From Micromussa lordhowensis (lineage: Eukaryota; Cnidaria; Anthozoa; Scleractinia; Lobophylliidae), in assembly GCA_964020085.1 (NCBI GenBank), contig OZ026604.1, positions 4,323,967 through 4,387,966 on the forward strand: a DNA stretch of 64,000 nucleotides, given 5' to 3'. Under the pieces are notes generated by a model. That model was given only the letters and a program-made list of their open reading frames with translations, searched no databases and had not been told where the DNA came from. The position numbers and the translations under genes are program-made. Positions within the stretch are counted from its first letter, which is position 1; every line of letters begins with the position of its first letter. This document shows, one piece after another, positions 44,835-56,827 of this stretch.

Positions 44835-45201
44835 TTTATCTCACGTTTCCAAACCGCAGTATTTGTAATTTTCTAGGCTTTTCAAATTTGTAATAATTAT
44901 CTCCTAATCTCGCAATATTAGAAGAACAGATAGCAGTTTTTCTAGTCTTTTCACACTGCGACAGATTTAATTTTCTCGTAATGCCGCGATATTAGAAGTT
45001 TCTTATCAAATGTAAAATCAAGTAATAAATTTTGGAAACGGATCCTTATTGCAATATATTTTATTTGTGGTCATCCATTTTTGTTTATCCTTGTAAGTTA
45101 GAGTCCCAAAAATTATTATAAAGGCAACGTAAACGGAGCGAAATAATCATCGGTAATTGTGAACTGATCGAAGGCTGAAAAAACATCATCCATTGAACTC
45201 A

Positions 45202-45219
45202 GGCCCAGGTTGTTCAAAA

Positions 45220-45250
<31 letters not shown>

Positions 45251-45314
45251 ACTATCCGCTGGATAGTGATTTATCCCGTGGATAGCATTATCCAGCCTTC
45301 GAACAATTTGGGCC
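45202..45314. repeat. Palindromic MITE (GGCCCA ends), present in every array unit
   Basis: The ends GGCCCAGGTTGTTC and, in complement, GGCCCAAATTGTTCG lead into a core of GGATAACGCTATCC and ATCACACTATCC words that pair with each other. It recurs at +2,269-bp steps. Confidence 0.75.
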
Positions 45315-45468
45315 AGTTCTGTTAACAAATACCGGGGGGCTAGGATGGAAATTAACAACAGTTTTGCGAGCGTTCCACATTGACAACATTCTGGTTTTCT
45401 ATGCCATTAATATACAAACCTTTATGTTCAAAAGAAGGCTTCCATAACCCTTGTCCATGACGCTTAGG

Positions 45469-45553
45469 CAACCTCGTTCCCAGGGTCTTTCATCTTCCCG
45501 CCCCCTAGAGCAAGAGTGGGGCGGGAAGATGAGAGACCCTGGGAACGAGGTTG
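45469..45553. repeat. Long perfect hairpin MITE, present in every array unit
   Basis: CAACCTCGTTCCCAGGGTCT, continuing to CCCGCCCC, is followed by a short loop and its near-exact complement, a stem of about 36 bp. In units 3 and 4 one arm has a C-to-T change that gives a G-T mismatch. Recurs every 2,269 bp. Confidence 0.85.
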
Positions 45554-46089
45554 AAAGCTTGATGCACTCTGCAAAACATACATTTGTAGTTTGTCGATTG
45601 AAATGCGTGGCGTAACCCAGCGTGGCTAGAAGGATGTGTGTTTGGTTTGAAAGATCCTCATGAATTGTTTACTTTAGCGACTTAAATACACAGAACTGGA
45701 GATGTTTTCGTTTTATTTGTGGAACGAACTGAGCTCGCTGTCTTCATTCTCTGCGTATGGAACTCTTCGTATGGAACTGAGCTCGAGCTCAACTCCAACG
45801 AGCGATCGAACCGGCTTAAAAACCTTTCGCGAATTTTTAGGTAAGTAAGATTCAAGTATGGTATTCGTCATAAATAGCATGTTATCCCCTTAATCGATGA
45901 TCGATGACTGCAAACTGGGAGGTATTTACAAGTACCTTATCGGTACGTATTTACAAATTTATCTCGTGTAAGTTACACGACAGTTTGTTCGTATTGCTCA
46001 CTAACAGAAAATTGCGCGAACGCTGCCGAACTGCCGTTCATTGCATTGCGAAATTTCGTGTACTGCCTAGCGCATTATCGTTTGTGCTC

Positions 46090-46268
46090 ACGAATTTTCT
46101 TTAACTTAACGAAAATTCGAAGAAAAATCAGCCTTTGTTCGAACGAATTATCGCTCAATACGCCGCGAAATTTCACTCGAACTTTCGAGTGAACTTTCGT
46201 CGAAAAGTCCTGGGAACAAAGAACGAAATTCGCGCATTTCGCTTGCATTACTTTTGCACAATACTGTA
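46090..46268 (-). repeat. Tc1/mariner-type end inside each array unit
   Basis: The complement reads TA-CAGTATTGTGCAAAAGTA and continues into CGAA-rich sequence, like the outer right end at 57465. It repeats at 48537, 50806 and 53075 (positions of the outer TA side). Confidence 0.65.
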
Positions 46269-46958
46269 CTAGTCTAGTATAGAATCGACTTTGTGTCAAA
46301 TGGACTAAGCGAAAGGCTAGGCTACAAATGATACTGACATTTGCTAATTAAGTTTAAGACTTCATGTCAAACTGTTAAAGGTCAAAAACTGATACCGTTA
46401 GGTGATACACGCGTATAAAGTAATTGAAAATACTCTCCGCTATATTGCACGGAACTTAGTTGTTTAACTAATTGTTTTTGTAAGCCATCGATTGAGAAAA
46501 AGTACCGCGCGCTAATGAATAACAGAAGCGCGCTCATGCCAAATCGTAATCTGTTTGTTTTAAAACTGTTAAACGACAAAAACTGAAACAGTTGGCTCAT
46601 AAGTGCATAAACGTTACCTTGAATTTTAGAGTCACTGTGTCTTAACAACTGAACCAAACTATAACATAATGCAAGCGGTATGGTTTGACCCTAAACGAAT
46701 AACAGTGCTATATAAACGAATAGAAGTTTTTGCTCGAACCAAATCGCAAACAAGTGTCGAATTTTCAAAGTATGATCAAGCTAATCCAGGTAACCATGAA
46801 TTGAAATTTCAGTTTTATCATATTTAGCAATGATACCTGGCCACATTTTTCTGTCCTTTAGTTTTATTGGTAATAATCTTAAACTACACAAACTCATCTT
46901 TCGAACAAACCGGCTCAGTTGTAACTACCATGATTTATAAACAAACAGTTTTACAGAC

Positions 46959-47027
46959 CTGTCCCTTCGGTTTTTCCTTGCCCTTTGCTTTTGTAATCGT
47001 TTTCTTTGCGGGAGGTGATTCTGGGAT
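46959..47027 (-). pseudogene. Copy of BEN exon 2 in array unit 1 (also at 49228, 51497, 53766)
   Basis: The - strand reads IPESPPAKK, then a Lys-rich stretch and KEKPKGQ before a GTCTGT donor, matching BEN exon 2 with a 16-codon deletion. The acceptor that is CAG in the + gene is CAA here, in all four copies. A shifted acceptor at ATCCCAG would change the frame. The copies lie downstream of the right-arm exon 1 in the order expected for splicing. Confidence 0.6.
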
Positions 47028-47488
47028 TTGCGGATTAAGAGCAACAGGTGGTCAAATTCTTCCAGGAGAACAGTCCATTTCAAATTCACACTCGTTCAAG
47101 GAGTTTATCTCACGTTTCCAAACCGCAGTATTTGTAATTTTCTAGGCTTTTCAAATTTGTAATAATTATCTCCTAATCTCGCAATATTAGAAGAACAGAT
47201 AGCAGTTTTTCTAGTCTTTTCACACTGCGACAGATTTAATTTTCTCGTAATGCCGCGATATTAGAAGTTTCTTATCAAATGTAAAATCAAGTAATAAATT
47301 TTGGAAACGGATCCTTATTGCAATATATTTTATTTGTGGTCATCCATTTTTGTTTATCCTTGTAAGTTAGAGTCCCAAAAATTATTATAAAGGCAACGTA
47401 AACGGAGCGAAATAATCATCGGTAATTGTGAACTGATCGAAGGCTGAAAAAACATCATCCATTGAACTCAGGCCCAGGTTGTTCAAAA

Positions 47489-47519
<31 letters not shown>

Positions 47520-49757
47520 ACTATCCGCTGGATAGTGATTTATCCCGTGGATAGCATTATCCAGCCTTCGAACAATTTGGGCCAGTTCTGTTAACAAATA
47601 CCGGGGGGCTAGGATGGAAATTAACAACAGTTTTGCGAGCGTTCCACATTGACAACATTCTGGTTTTCTATGCCATTAATATACAAACCTTTATGTTCAA
47701 AAGAAGGCTTCCATAACCCTTGTCCATGACGCTTAGGCAACCTCGTTCCCAGGGTCTTTCATCTTCCCGCCCCCTAGAGCAAGAGTGGGGCGGGAAGATG
47801 AGAGACCCTGGGAACGAGGTTGAAAGCTTGATGCACTCTGCAAAACATACATTTGTAGTTTGTCGATTGAAATGCGTGGCGTAACCCAGCGTGGCTAGAA
47901 GGATGTGTGTTTGGTTTGAAAGATCCTCATGAATTGTTTACTTTAGCGACTTAAATACACAGAACTGGAGATGTTTTCGTTTTATTTGTGGAACGAACTG
48001 AGCTCGCTGTCTTCATTCTCTGCGTATGGAACTCTTCGTATGGAACTGAGCTCGAGCTCAACTCCAACGAGCGATCGAACCGGCTTAAAAACCTTTCGCG
48101 AATTTTTAGGTAAGTAAGATTCAAGTATGGTATTCGTCATAAATAGCATGTTATCCCCTTAATCGATGATCGATGACTGCAAACTGGGAGGTATTTACAA
48201 GTACCTTATCGGTACGTATTTACAAATTTATCTCGTGTAAGTTACACGACAGTTTGTTCGTATTGCTCACTAACAGAAAATTGCGCGAACGCTGCCGAAC
48301 TGCCGTTCATTGCATTGCGAAATTTCGTGTACTGCCTAGCGCATTATCGTTTGTGCTCACGAATTTTCTTTAACTTAACGAAAATTCGAAGAAAAATCAG
48401 CCTTTGTTCGAACGAATTATCGCTCAATACGCCGCGAAATTTCACTCGAACTTTCGAGTGAACTTTCGTCGAAAAGTCCTGGGAACAAAGAACGAAATTC
48501 GCGCATTTCGCTTGCATTACTTTTGCACAATACTGTACTAGTCTAGTATAGAATCGACTTTGTGTCAAATGGACTAAGCGAAAGGCTAGGCTACAAATGA
48601 TACTGACATTTGCTAATTAAGTTTAAGACTTCATGTCAAACTGTTAAAGGTCAAAAACTGATACCGTTAGGTGATACACGCGTATAAAGTAATTGAAAAT
48701 ACTCTCCGCTATATTGCACGGAACTTAGTTGTTTAACTAATTGTTTTTGTAAGCCATCGATTGAGAAAAAGTACCGCGCGCTAATGAATAACAGAAGCGC
48801 GCTCATGCCAAATCGTAATCTGTTTGTTTTAAAACTGTTAAACGACAAAAACTGAAACAGTTGGCTCATAAGTGCATAAACGTTACCTTGAATTTTAGAG
48901 TCACTGTGTCTTAACAACTGAACCAAACTATAACATAATGCAAGCGGTATGGTTTGACCCTAAACGAATAACAGTGCTATATAAACGAATAGAAGTTTTT
49001 GCTCGAACCAAATCGCAAACAAGTGTCGAATTTTCAAAGTATGATCAAGCTAATCCAGGTAACCATGAATTGAAATTTCAGTTTTATCATATTTAGCAAT
49101 GATACCTGGCCACATTTTTCTGTCCTTTAGTTTTATTGGTAATAATCTTAAACTACACAAACTCATCTTTCGAACAAACCGGCTCAGTTGTAACTACCAT
49201 GATTTATAAACAAACAGTTTTACAGACCTGTCCCTTCGGTTTTTCCTTGCCCTTTGCTTTTGTAATCGTTTTCTTTGCGGGAGGTGATTCTGGGATTTGC
49301 GGATTAAGAGCAACAGGTGGTCAAATTCTTCCAGGAGAACAGTCCATTTCAAATTCACACTCGTTCAAGGAGTTTATCTCACGTTTCCAAACCGCAGTAT
49401 TTGTAATTTTCTAGGCTTTTCAAATTTGTAATAATTATCTCCTAATCTCGCAATATTAGAAGAACAGATAGCAGTTTTTCTAGTCTTTTCACACTGCGAC
49501 AGATTTAATTTTCTCGTAATGCCGCGATATTAGAAGTTTCTTATCAAATGTAAAATCAAGTAATAAATTTTGGAAACGGATCCTTATTGCAATATATTTT
49601 ATTTGTGGTCATCCATTTTTGTTTATCCTTGTAAGTTAGAGTCCCAAAAATTATTATAAAGGCAACGTAAACGGAGCGAAATAATCATCGGTAATTGTGA
49701 ACTGATCGAAGGCTGAAAAAACATCATCCATTGAACTCAGGCCCAGGTTGTTCAAAA

Positions 49758-49788
<31 letters not shown>

Positions 49789-52026
49789 ACTATCCGCTGG
49801 ATAGTGATTTATCCCGTGGATAGCATTATCCAGCCTTCGAACAATTTGGGCCAGTTCTGTTAACAAATACCGGGGGGCTAGGATGGAAATTAACAACAGT
49901 TTTGCGAGCGTTCCACATTGACAACATTCTGGTTTTCTATGCCATTAATATACAAACCTTTATGTTCAAAAGAAGGCTTCCATAACCCTTGTCCATGACG
50001 CTTAGGCAACCTCGTTCCCAGGGTCTTTCATCTTCCCGCCCCCTAGAGCAAGAGTGGGGCGGGAAGATGAGAGACCCTGGGAATGAGGTTGAAAGCTTGA
50101 TGCACTCTGCAAAACATACATTTGTAGTTTGTCGATTGAAATGCGTGGCGTAACCCAGCGTGGCTAGAAGGATGTGTGTTTGGTTTGAAAGATCCTCATG
50201 AATTGTTTACTTTAGCGACTTAAATACACAGAACTGGAGATGTTTTCGTTTTATTTGTGGAACGAACTGAGCTCGCTGTCTTCATTCTCTGCGTATGGAA
50301 CTCTTCGTATGGAACTGAGCTCGAGCTCAACTCCAACGAGCGATCGAACCGGCTTAAAAACCTTTCGCGAATTTTTAGGTAAGTAAGATTCAAGTATGGT
50401 ATTCGTCATAAATAGCATGTTATCCCCTTAATCGATGATCGATGACTGCAAACTGGGAGGTATTTACAAGTACCTTATCGGTACGTATTTACAAATTTAT
50501 CTCGTGTAAGTTACACGACAGTTTGTTCGTATTGCTCACTTACAGAAAATTGCGCGAACGCTGCCGAACTGCCGTTCATTGCATTGCGAAATTTCGTGTA
50601 CTGCCTAGCGCATTATCGTTTGTGCTCGCGAATTTTCTTTAACTTAACGAAAATTCGAAGAAAAATCAGCCTTTGTTCGAACGAATTATCGCTCAATACG
50701 CCGCGAAATTTCACTCGAACTTTCGAGTGAACTTTCGTCGAAAAGTCCTGGGAACAAAGAACGAAATTCGCGCATTTCGCTTGCATTACTTTTGCACAAT
50801 ACTGTACTAGTCTAGTATAGAATCGACTTTGTGTCAAATGGACTAAGCGAAAGGCTAGGCTACAAATGATACTGACATTTGCTAATTAAGTTTAAGACTT
50901 CATGTCAAACTGTTAAAGGTCAAAAACTGATACCGTTAGGTGATACACGCGTATAAAGTAATTGAAAATACTCTCCGCTATATTGCACGGAACTTAGTTG
51001 TTTAACTAATTGTTTTTGTAAGCCATCGATTGAGAAAAAGTACCGCGCGCTAATGAATAACAGAAGCGCGCTCATGCCAAATCGTAATCTGTTTGTTTTA
51101 AAACTGTTAAACGACAAAAACTGAAACAGTTGGCTCATAAGTGCATAAACGTTACCTTGAATTTTAGAGTCACTGTGTCTTAACAACTGAACCAAACTAT
51201 AACATAATGCAAGCGGTATGGTTTGACCCTAAACGAATAACAGTGCTATATAAACGAATAGAAGTTTTTGCTCGAACCAAATCGCAAACAAGTGTCGAAT
51301 TTTCAAAGTATGATCAAGCTAATCCAGGTAACCATGAATTGAAATTTCAGTTTTATCATATTTAGCAATGATACCTGGCCACATTTTTCTGTCCTTTAGT
51401 TTTATTGGTAATAATCTTAAACTACACAAACTCATCTTTCGAACAAACCGGCTCAGTTGTAACTACCATGATTTATAAACAAACAGTTTTACAGACCTGT
51501 CCCTTCGGTTTTTCCTTGCCCTTTGCTTTTGTAATCGTTTTCTTTGCGGGAGGTGATTCTGGGATTTGCGGATTAAGAGCAACAGGTGGTCAAATTCTTC
51601 CAGGAGAACAGTCCATTTCAAATTCACACTCGTTCAAGGAGTTTATCTCACGTTTCCAAACCGCAGTATTTGTAATTTTCTAGGCTTTTCAAATTTGTAA
51701 TAATTATCTCCTAATCTCGCAATATTAGAAGAACAGATAGCAGTTTTTCTAGTCTTTTCACACTGCGACAGATTTAATTTTCTCGTAATGCCGCGATATT
51801 AGAAGTTTCTTATCAAATGTAAAATCAAGTAATAAATTTTGGAAACGGATCCTTATTGCAATATATTTTATTTGTGGTCATCCATTTTTGTTTATCCTTG
51901 TAAGTTAGAGTCCCAAAAATTATTATAAAGGCAACGTAAACGGAGCGAAATAATCATCGGTAATTGTGAACTGATCGAAGGCTGAAAAAACATCATCCAT
52001 TGAACTCAGGCCCAGGTTGTTCAAAA

Positions 52027-52057
<31 letters not shown>

Positions 52058-53765
52058 ACTATCCGCTGGATAGTGATTTATCCCGTGGATAGCATTATCC
52101 AGCCTTCGAACAATTTGGGCCAGTTCTGTTAACAAATACCGGGGGGCTAGGATGGAAATTAACAACAGTTTTGCGAGCGTTCCACATTGACAACATTCTG
52201 GTTTTCTATGCCATTAATATACAAACCTTTATGTTCAAAAGAAGGCTTCCATAACCCTTGTCCATGACGCTTAGGCAACCTCGTTCCCAGGGTCTTTCAT
52301 CTTCCCGCCCCCTAGAGCAAGAGTGGGGCGGGAAGATGAGAGACCCTGGGAATGAGGTTGAAAGCTTGATGCACTCTGCAAAACATACATTTGTAGTTTG
52401 TCGATTGAAATGCGTGGCGTAACCCAGCGTGGCTAGAAGGATGTGTGTTTGGTTTGAAAGATCCTCATGAATTGTTTACTTTAGCGACTTAAATACACAG
52501 AACTGGAGATGTTTTCGTTTTATTTGTGGAACGAACTGAGCTCGCTGTCTTCATTCTCTGCGTATGGAACTCTTCGTATGGAACTGAGCTCGAGCTCAAC
52601 TCCAACGAGCGATCGAACCGGCTTAAAAACCTTTCGCGAATTTTTAGGTAAGTAAGATTCAAGTATGGTATTCGTCATAAATAGCATGTTATCCCCTTAA
52701 TCGATGATCGATGACTGCAAACTGGGAGGTATTTACAAGTACCTTATCGGTACGTATTTACAAATTTATCTCGTGTAAGTTACACGACAGTTTGTTCGTA
52801 TTGCTCACTTACAGAAAATTGCGCGAACGCTGCCGAACTGCCGTTCATTGCATTGCGAAATTTCGTGTACTGCCTAGCGCATTATCGTTTGTGCTCGCGA
52901 ATTTTCTTTAACTTAACGAAAATTCGAAGAAAAATCAGCCTTTGTTCGAACGAATTATCGCTCAATACGCCGCGAAATTTCACTCGAACTTTCGAGTGAA
53001 CTTTCGTCGAAAAGTCCTGGGAACAAAGAACGAAATTCGCGCATTTCGCTTGCATTACTTTTGCACAATACTGTACTAGTCTAGTATAGAATCGACTTTG
53101 TGTCAAATGGACTAAGCGAAAGGCTAGGCTACAAATGATACTGACATTTGCTAATTAAGTTTAAGACTTCATGTCAAACTGTTAAAGGTCAAAAACTGAT
53201 ACCGTTAGGTGATACACGCGTATAAAGTAATTGAAAATACTCTCCGCTATATTGCACGGAACTTAGTTGTTTAACTAATTGTTTTTGTAAGCCATCGATT
53301 GAGAAAAAGTACCGCGCGCTAATGAATAACAGAAGCGCGCTCATGCCAAATCGTAATCTGTTTGTTTTAAAACTGTTAAACGACAAAAACTGAAACAGTT
53401 GGCTCATAAGTGCATAAACGTTACCTTGAATTTTAGAGTCACTGTGTCTTAACAACTGAACCAAACTATAACATAATGCAAGCGGTATGGTTTGACCCTA
53501 AACGAATAACAGTGCTATATAAACGAATAGAAGTTTTTGCTCGAACCAAATCGCAAACAAGTGTCGAATTTTCAAAGTATGATCAAGCTAATCCAGGTAA
53601 CCATGAATTGAAATTTCAGTTTTATCATATTTAGCAATGATACCTGGCCACATTTTTCTGTCCTTTAGTTTTATTGGTAATAATCTTAAACTACACAAAC
53701 TCATCTTTCGAACAAACCGGCTCAGTTGTAACTACCATGATTTATAAACAAACAGTTTTACAGAC

Positions 53766-54170
53766 CTGTCCCTTCGGTTTCTCCTTGCCCTTTGCTTTTG
53801 TAATCGTTTTCTTTGCGGGAGGTGATTCTGGGATTTGCGGATTAAGAGCAACAGGTGGTCAAATTCTTCCAGGAGAACAGTCCATTTCAAATTCACACTC
53901 GTTCAAGGAGTTTGATCTAAAAGAAACACTTACCAGTTTTCGCTTCACTTTCGCCCGACGCGGTTGCAGTGTTCCCTCCGATCTGGAAGATTTCTGACTC
54001 GTTTCAAATGGGTAGCACTCTATCACAGCAGAGAACTCTTTTTTAGTCTTTCCCCACAGTACTTTAACATTTTGTCCCTGCTTCAGGGGGGATGGATCTA
54101 CAATGCAGTTGCGATAAACATCGGAATACTTTCCGCGACTCCAGATGACACGAGCAATTTTTTTCTCCAT
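53766..54170 (-). pseudogene. Right-arm BEN gene remnant, exons 1-2
   Basis: Exon 1 (54170-53934) is 237 bp, exactly the length of exon 1 in the left-arm gene, starts with ATG and ends before GTAAGT. It encodes the same module (KIARVIWSRGKYSDVY, PSPLKQGQNVKVLWGK). Exon 2 lies in the nearest array unit (53834-53766). No exons 3-6 exist on this strand; sequence beyond the array belongs to the left-arm gene. The exon 1 frame is intact and its promoter is conserved, so a short transcript is possible. Confidence 0.6.
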
Positions 54171-54243
54171 GACGCAAGTTAACAGAAGGTGAGTAGTTTC
54201 GATTTAAAGAAGGTGATCAGAGGAAAGCGACATCAATTTCAGA

Positions 54244-54300
54244 CCTTTTATAGTTCTCTGTAGCGTCAGCTGGATCAAGAATACTTCAGTTTCATTGGCT
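54244..54300 (-). promoter_or_regulatory. CCAAT and TATA boxes of the right-arm BEN copy
   Basis: On the - strand AGCCAATGAA (about 54300) and GAACTATAAAAGG (about 54255) precede the exon 1 ATG at 54170. Spacing and flanking words (GAGAACTATAAAA) match the left-arm promoter at 41331-41388. Confidence 0.6.
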
Positions 54301-54499
54301 TATCGACTTTCAATGATCATTATAATTTTCGAAAACAAAAGTTTTGCGTATTCGCACGTGCTATTGATATTATAATTTACAGCAGTCGCAAGTTCTCTAA
54401 TTGCTCATGGCCTTTAAGATTAAAATTTAAAATAACAATGCCATCGACTTGAATGAACCGCCTTTGAGAAAACACTATTTTATCGTCTAACATTTGCAA

Positions 54500-54604
54500 G
54501 ACAAATGACTGTTTCGGAATGAACTTCGTCAAGAAGCTTGTTATCTTTTGTCAGAAAGTGAACACCACACTTGTGGCTTTTATGTTCCGAAACAGTTATT
54601 TGTC
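54500..54604. repeat. 105-bp MITE
   Basis: GACAAATGACTGTTTCGGAA and its complement (one mismatch) form the two ends. No coding content. Confidence 0.75.
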
Positions 54605-54657
54605 ACTGTTTACGCTTTTTGTGTAGACTTGTGAAGCGTGAGCGGTACCTAAACTAA

Positions 54658-54915
54658 AGAAGGTGAGACTTTTCATTAACATATACTAAATTAGCTTCGG
54701 TTTCCACTGACAGAGATTCCTGTGATGAAGGTTCCCGACTCGCCGGTTGGACTGGATAGCACTCTACAACTGCAGAGAACTCTTTTTTCGTTTTTTCCCA
54801 GAGAACACTAACTTTTTGTCCCTCCTTCAGTGGGGACGGATCCACGATGGTCGAACGGTAAACATTCGAATACTTTCCACGACTCCAGATAACACGAGCT
54901 ATGATTCTCTATTCA
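54658..54915 (-). pseudogene. Second right-arm copy of BEN exon 1, start codon lost
   Basis: The - strand encodes ARVIWSRGKYSNVYRS and PSPLKEGQKVSVLWEK, then a Ser/Glu-rich end before a GTATAT donor-like site. The region that should hold the ATG has been replaced by the first unit of the 110-bp repeat. It lies upstream of the intact right-arm exon 1, so exon 1 was duplicated in this arm. Confidence 0.55.
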
Positions 54916-55550
54916 TTTGGTTGTGTGACTTTTTTTAGGCGGAGAGGTTTTCAAATTGAAATAAAAAGACTTGTTTTCTTGAAGCGTGACAGAAACGGTA
55001 TGTTTTCAATGATTCTCTATTCATTTGGCGAAGTGTGACTTTTTTTAGGCGGAGAGGTTTTCAAATTGAAATAAAAACACTTGTTTTCTTGAAGCGTGAC
55101 AGAAACGGTATGTTTTCAATGATTCTCTATTCATTTGGCGAAGTGTGATTTTTTTTAGGCGGAGAGGTTTTCAAATTGAAATAAAAACACTTGTTTTCTT
55201 GAAGCGTGACAGAAACGGTATGTTTTCAATGATTATCTATTCATTTGGGGAAGTGTGATTTTTTTTTAGGCGGAGAGGTTTTCAAATTGAAATAAAAACA
55301 CTTGTTTTCTTGAAGCGTGACAGAAACGGTATGTTTTCAATGATTCTCTATTCATTTGGCGAAGTGTGATTTTTTTTAGGTGGAGAGGTTTTCAAATTGA
55401 AATAAAAAGACTTGTTTTCTTGAAGCGTGACAGAAACGGTATGATTTCAATGATTCTCTATTCATTTGGCGAAGTGTGATTTTTTTTAAGTGGAGAGGTT
55501 TTCAAATTGAAATAAAAACACTTGTTTTCTTGAAGCGTGACATAAACGGG
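54901..55550. repeat. Six-copy ~110-bp tandem repeat
   Basis: Units begin ATGATTCTCTATTCATTTGG at about 54901, 55009, 55119, 55229, 55340 and 55450. Each contains AGGCGGAGAGGTTTTCAAAT and CTTGAAGCGTGACAGAAACG. Lengths vary mostly through a T run. It is placed between the transposase and BEN copies of the right arm. Confidence 0.9.
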
Positions 55551-55714
55551 GTTTTTCTGCACAGTAATTGATTATTCTTTTAGAAAGAAACTGAGAAGGT
55601 CTCGAAAGACATACTAATCTTAGGTCGTTGCAGTTGATTTCAAACTAAACATAGGAACTATATCTCTTTGAAGTGATTTATTCATGTTGGTCATTGACTT
55701 TTATCAGATGTGTT

Positions 55715-55730
55715 GGCCCCTAAAAGAGCC
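55715..55730 (-). promoter_or_regulatory. Second histone-like stem-loop, right arm
   Basis: The - strand reads GGCTCT-TTTA-GGGGCC, six pairs (two G-T) with the same loop as the other hairpins. It lies about 58 bp downstream of the first right-arm hairpin, so the right arm has two. Confidence 0.45.
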
Positions 55731-55787
55731 GTTTTTAGCAACCTACAGTGCAATGTCGAATCCAAATTCGACGAAGCAGGGCGCGGT

Positions 55788-55803
55788 GGCTCCTAAAAGA
55801 GCC
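55788..55803 (-). promoter_or_regulatory. Histone-like 3' stem-loop after the right-arm transposase
   Basis: The - strand reads GGCTCT-TTTA-GGAGCC just after the transposase stop at 55809, followed by ACCGCGCCCTGCTTCGTCG. The left-arm hairpin has A-T at the outer pair where this one has G-C, a change on both sides that keeps the pair. Confidence 0.5.
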
Positions 55804-55808
55804 TCTTT

Positions 55809-56818
55809 TTAATATTTTGTTGCGGCGCCTTGAGCCTCCACCACAGCTGGAATTGCCTTGTGCAAAACGTGATCAATGTATTTTGCACACTTCTCCGGCG
55901 TGACTTTCTTCGCCCAGAACTTCTTGATACCATGCACCAGTTCTTGCTTGTTGCGTGGCTTCACTTTTGATTCTAAGAAGAACTTGAGCTCATGCCACAA
56001 GTCTTCTATCGGGTTGAGATCTGGACTCTCCGGGGGGGTACGCCACCAGTTGATATTTTTTCTTCGAAGAAAGCCTTCGCTCGTCTGGACGTATGTTTAG
56101 GGTCATTATCTTGCATGAACCGGTGGTCGGGAAGTTTTTCCCTAATGAACGGGACAAGTGTGGTCTCGAGGATATTGCAGAACAAATCAGCATCCATGAT
56201 GCCATCAAAGATACAAATCTTTGTGGCACCATGTCTGCTAATTCCCGCCCAGACATGAACCTTCAGGGGATGTTTTGGTTTTGGTTTTCGCTTCGTTGGC
56301 TCGTCTACCTTCCTGTAACAGGTGCGACGATACTGCACGAGTGAAATGGAACACTCGTCGCTGAAAATGACGTTGTGAAATGTATCGCCACTCTCCATGA
56401 TGCGCTGAGCGTACTCCAATCTCTTCACTTTGTTGGCGTCACGTATCAGCTGACAATAAGCAGTCCGCTGTAGAGTCCAGCCTTGTTGTTTGCGGGATCT
56501 TCGCACTGTGGACGAACTCACTGCAACGCCACGCTTTGCCAGCTTCTTCTGGATCTGAGCGCTTGTCATCTCATCATTGCTTCGCATTTGCTGATCTATA
56601 AAAGCGTTTGCCTCTACAGATAGCTTCCTGGGTCTTCCAGAACGTGGTAGATTAGCTACGGAGCCGGTGAGTTGAAGCTTTTTGATAATTCGTGTTACAC
56701 TGGCAAAGCTGACGAGTAAGCCTTCTCCTTTCAACAATTTAAATATCTCAGCTGGGTGGAGACCTTGCTTGTTAAGAAGCTCGATTCTTGTTCGCGTGTA
56801 ATTGGAAACTTTTGGCAT
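55809..56818 (-). pseudogene. Tc1-like transposase, right-arm copy, frameshifted
   Basis: Reads from ATG 56818 (MPKVSNYTRTRIELL) with the two helix-turn-helix motifs, FSDECS and MQDND in the same places as the left-arm enzyme. Near 56050, after FFEEK, a one-base loss in an A-rich run shifts the frame, so the Glu of the DD34E triad lies in another frame. The C-terminus resumes with WHELKFFLESKVKPR and ends at 55809. Substitutions relative to the left copy are spread along the gene, so the two are not a very recent duplication. Confidence 0.85.
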
Positions 56819-56827
56819 GATTACCAC

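Larger units (their letters stand above)
44835..53910. repeat. Four-copy tandem array, 2,269-bp unit
   Basis: Units start at 44835, 47104, 49373 and 51642, with exactly equal length and almost no differences. Units 1 and 2 look identical. Units 3 and 4 share three changes relative to them (GGGAATGAGG for GGGAACGAGG, CACTTACAG for CACTAACAG, CTCGCGAA for CTCACGAA), and unit 4 has one more (TTTCTCC for TTTTTCC near 53780). The junction word is a short AGTTT shared by the two ends. Each unit contains two MITEs, an inverted Tc1-type end and a 69-bp copy of BEN exon 2. No long ORF is conserved. Confidence 0.95.

Noticed and set aside
45116..53464. Small ORFs repeated every 2,269 bp (80, 74, 91, 66 and 92 residues)
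   Set aside because: They repeat only because the DNA repeats; they cross MITEs and Tc1-type ends and show no independent conservation.
44835..53910. CRISPR-like or satellite interpretation of the array
   Set aside because: The unit is long (2,269 bp), contains several identifiable parts and has only four copies; there are no short repeats with unique spacers.
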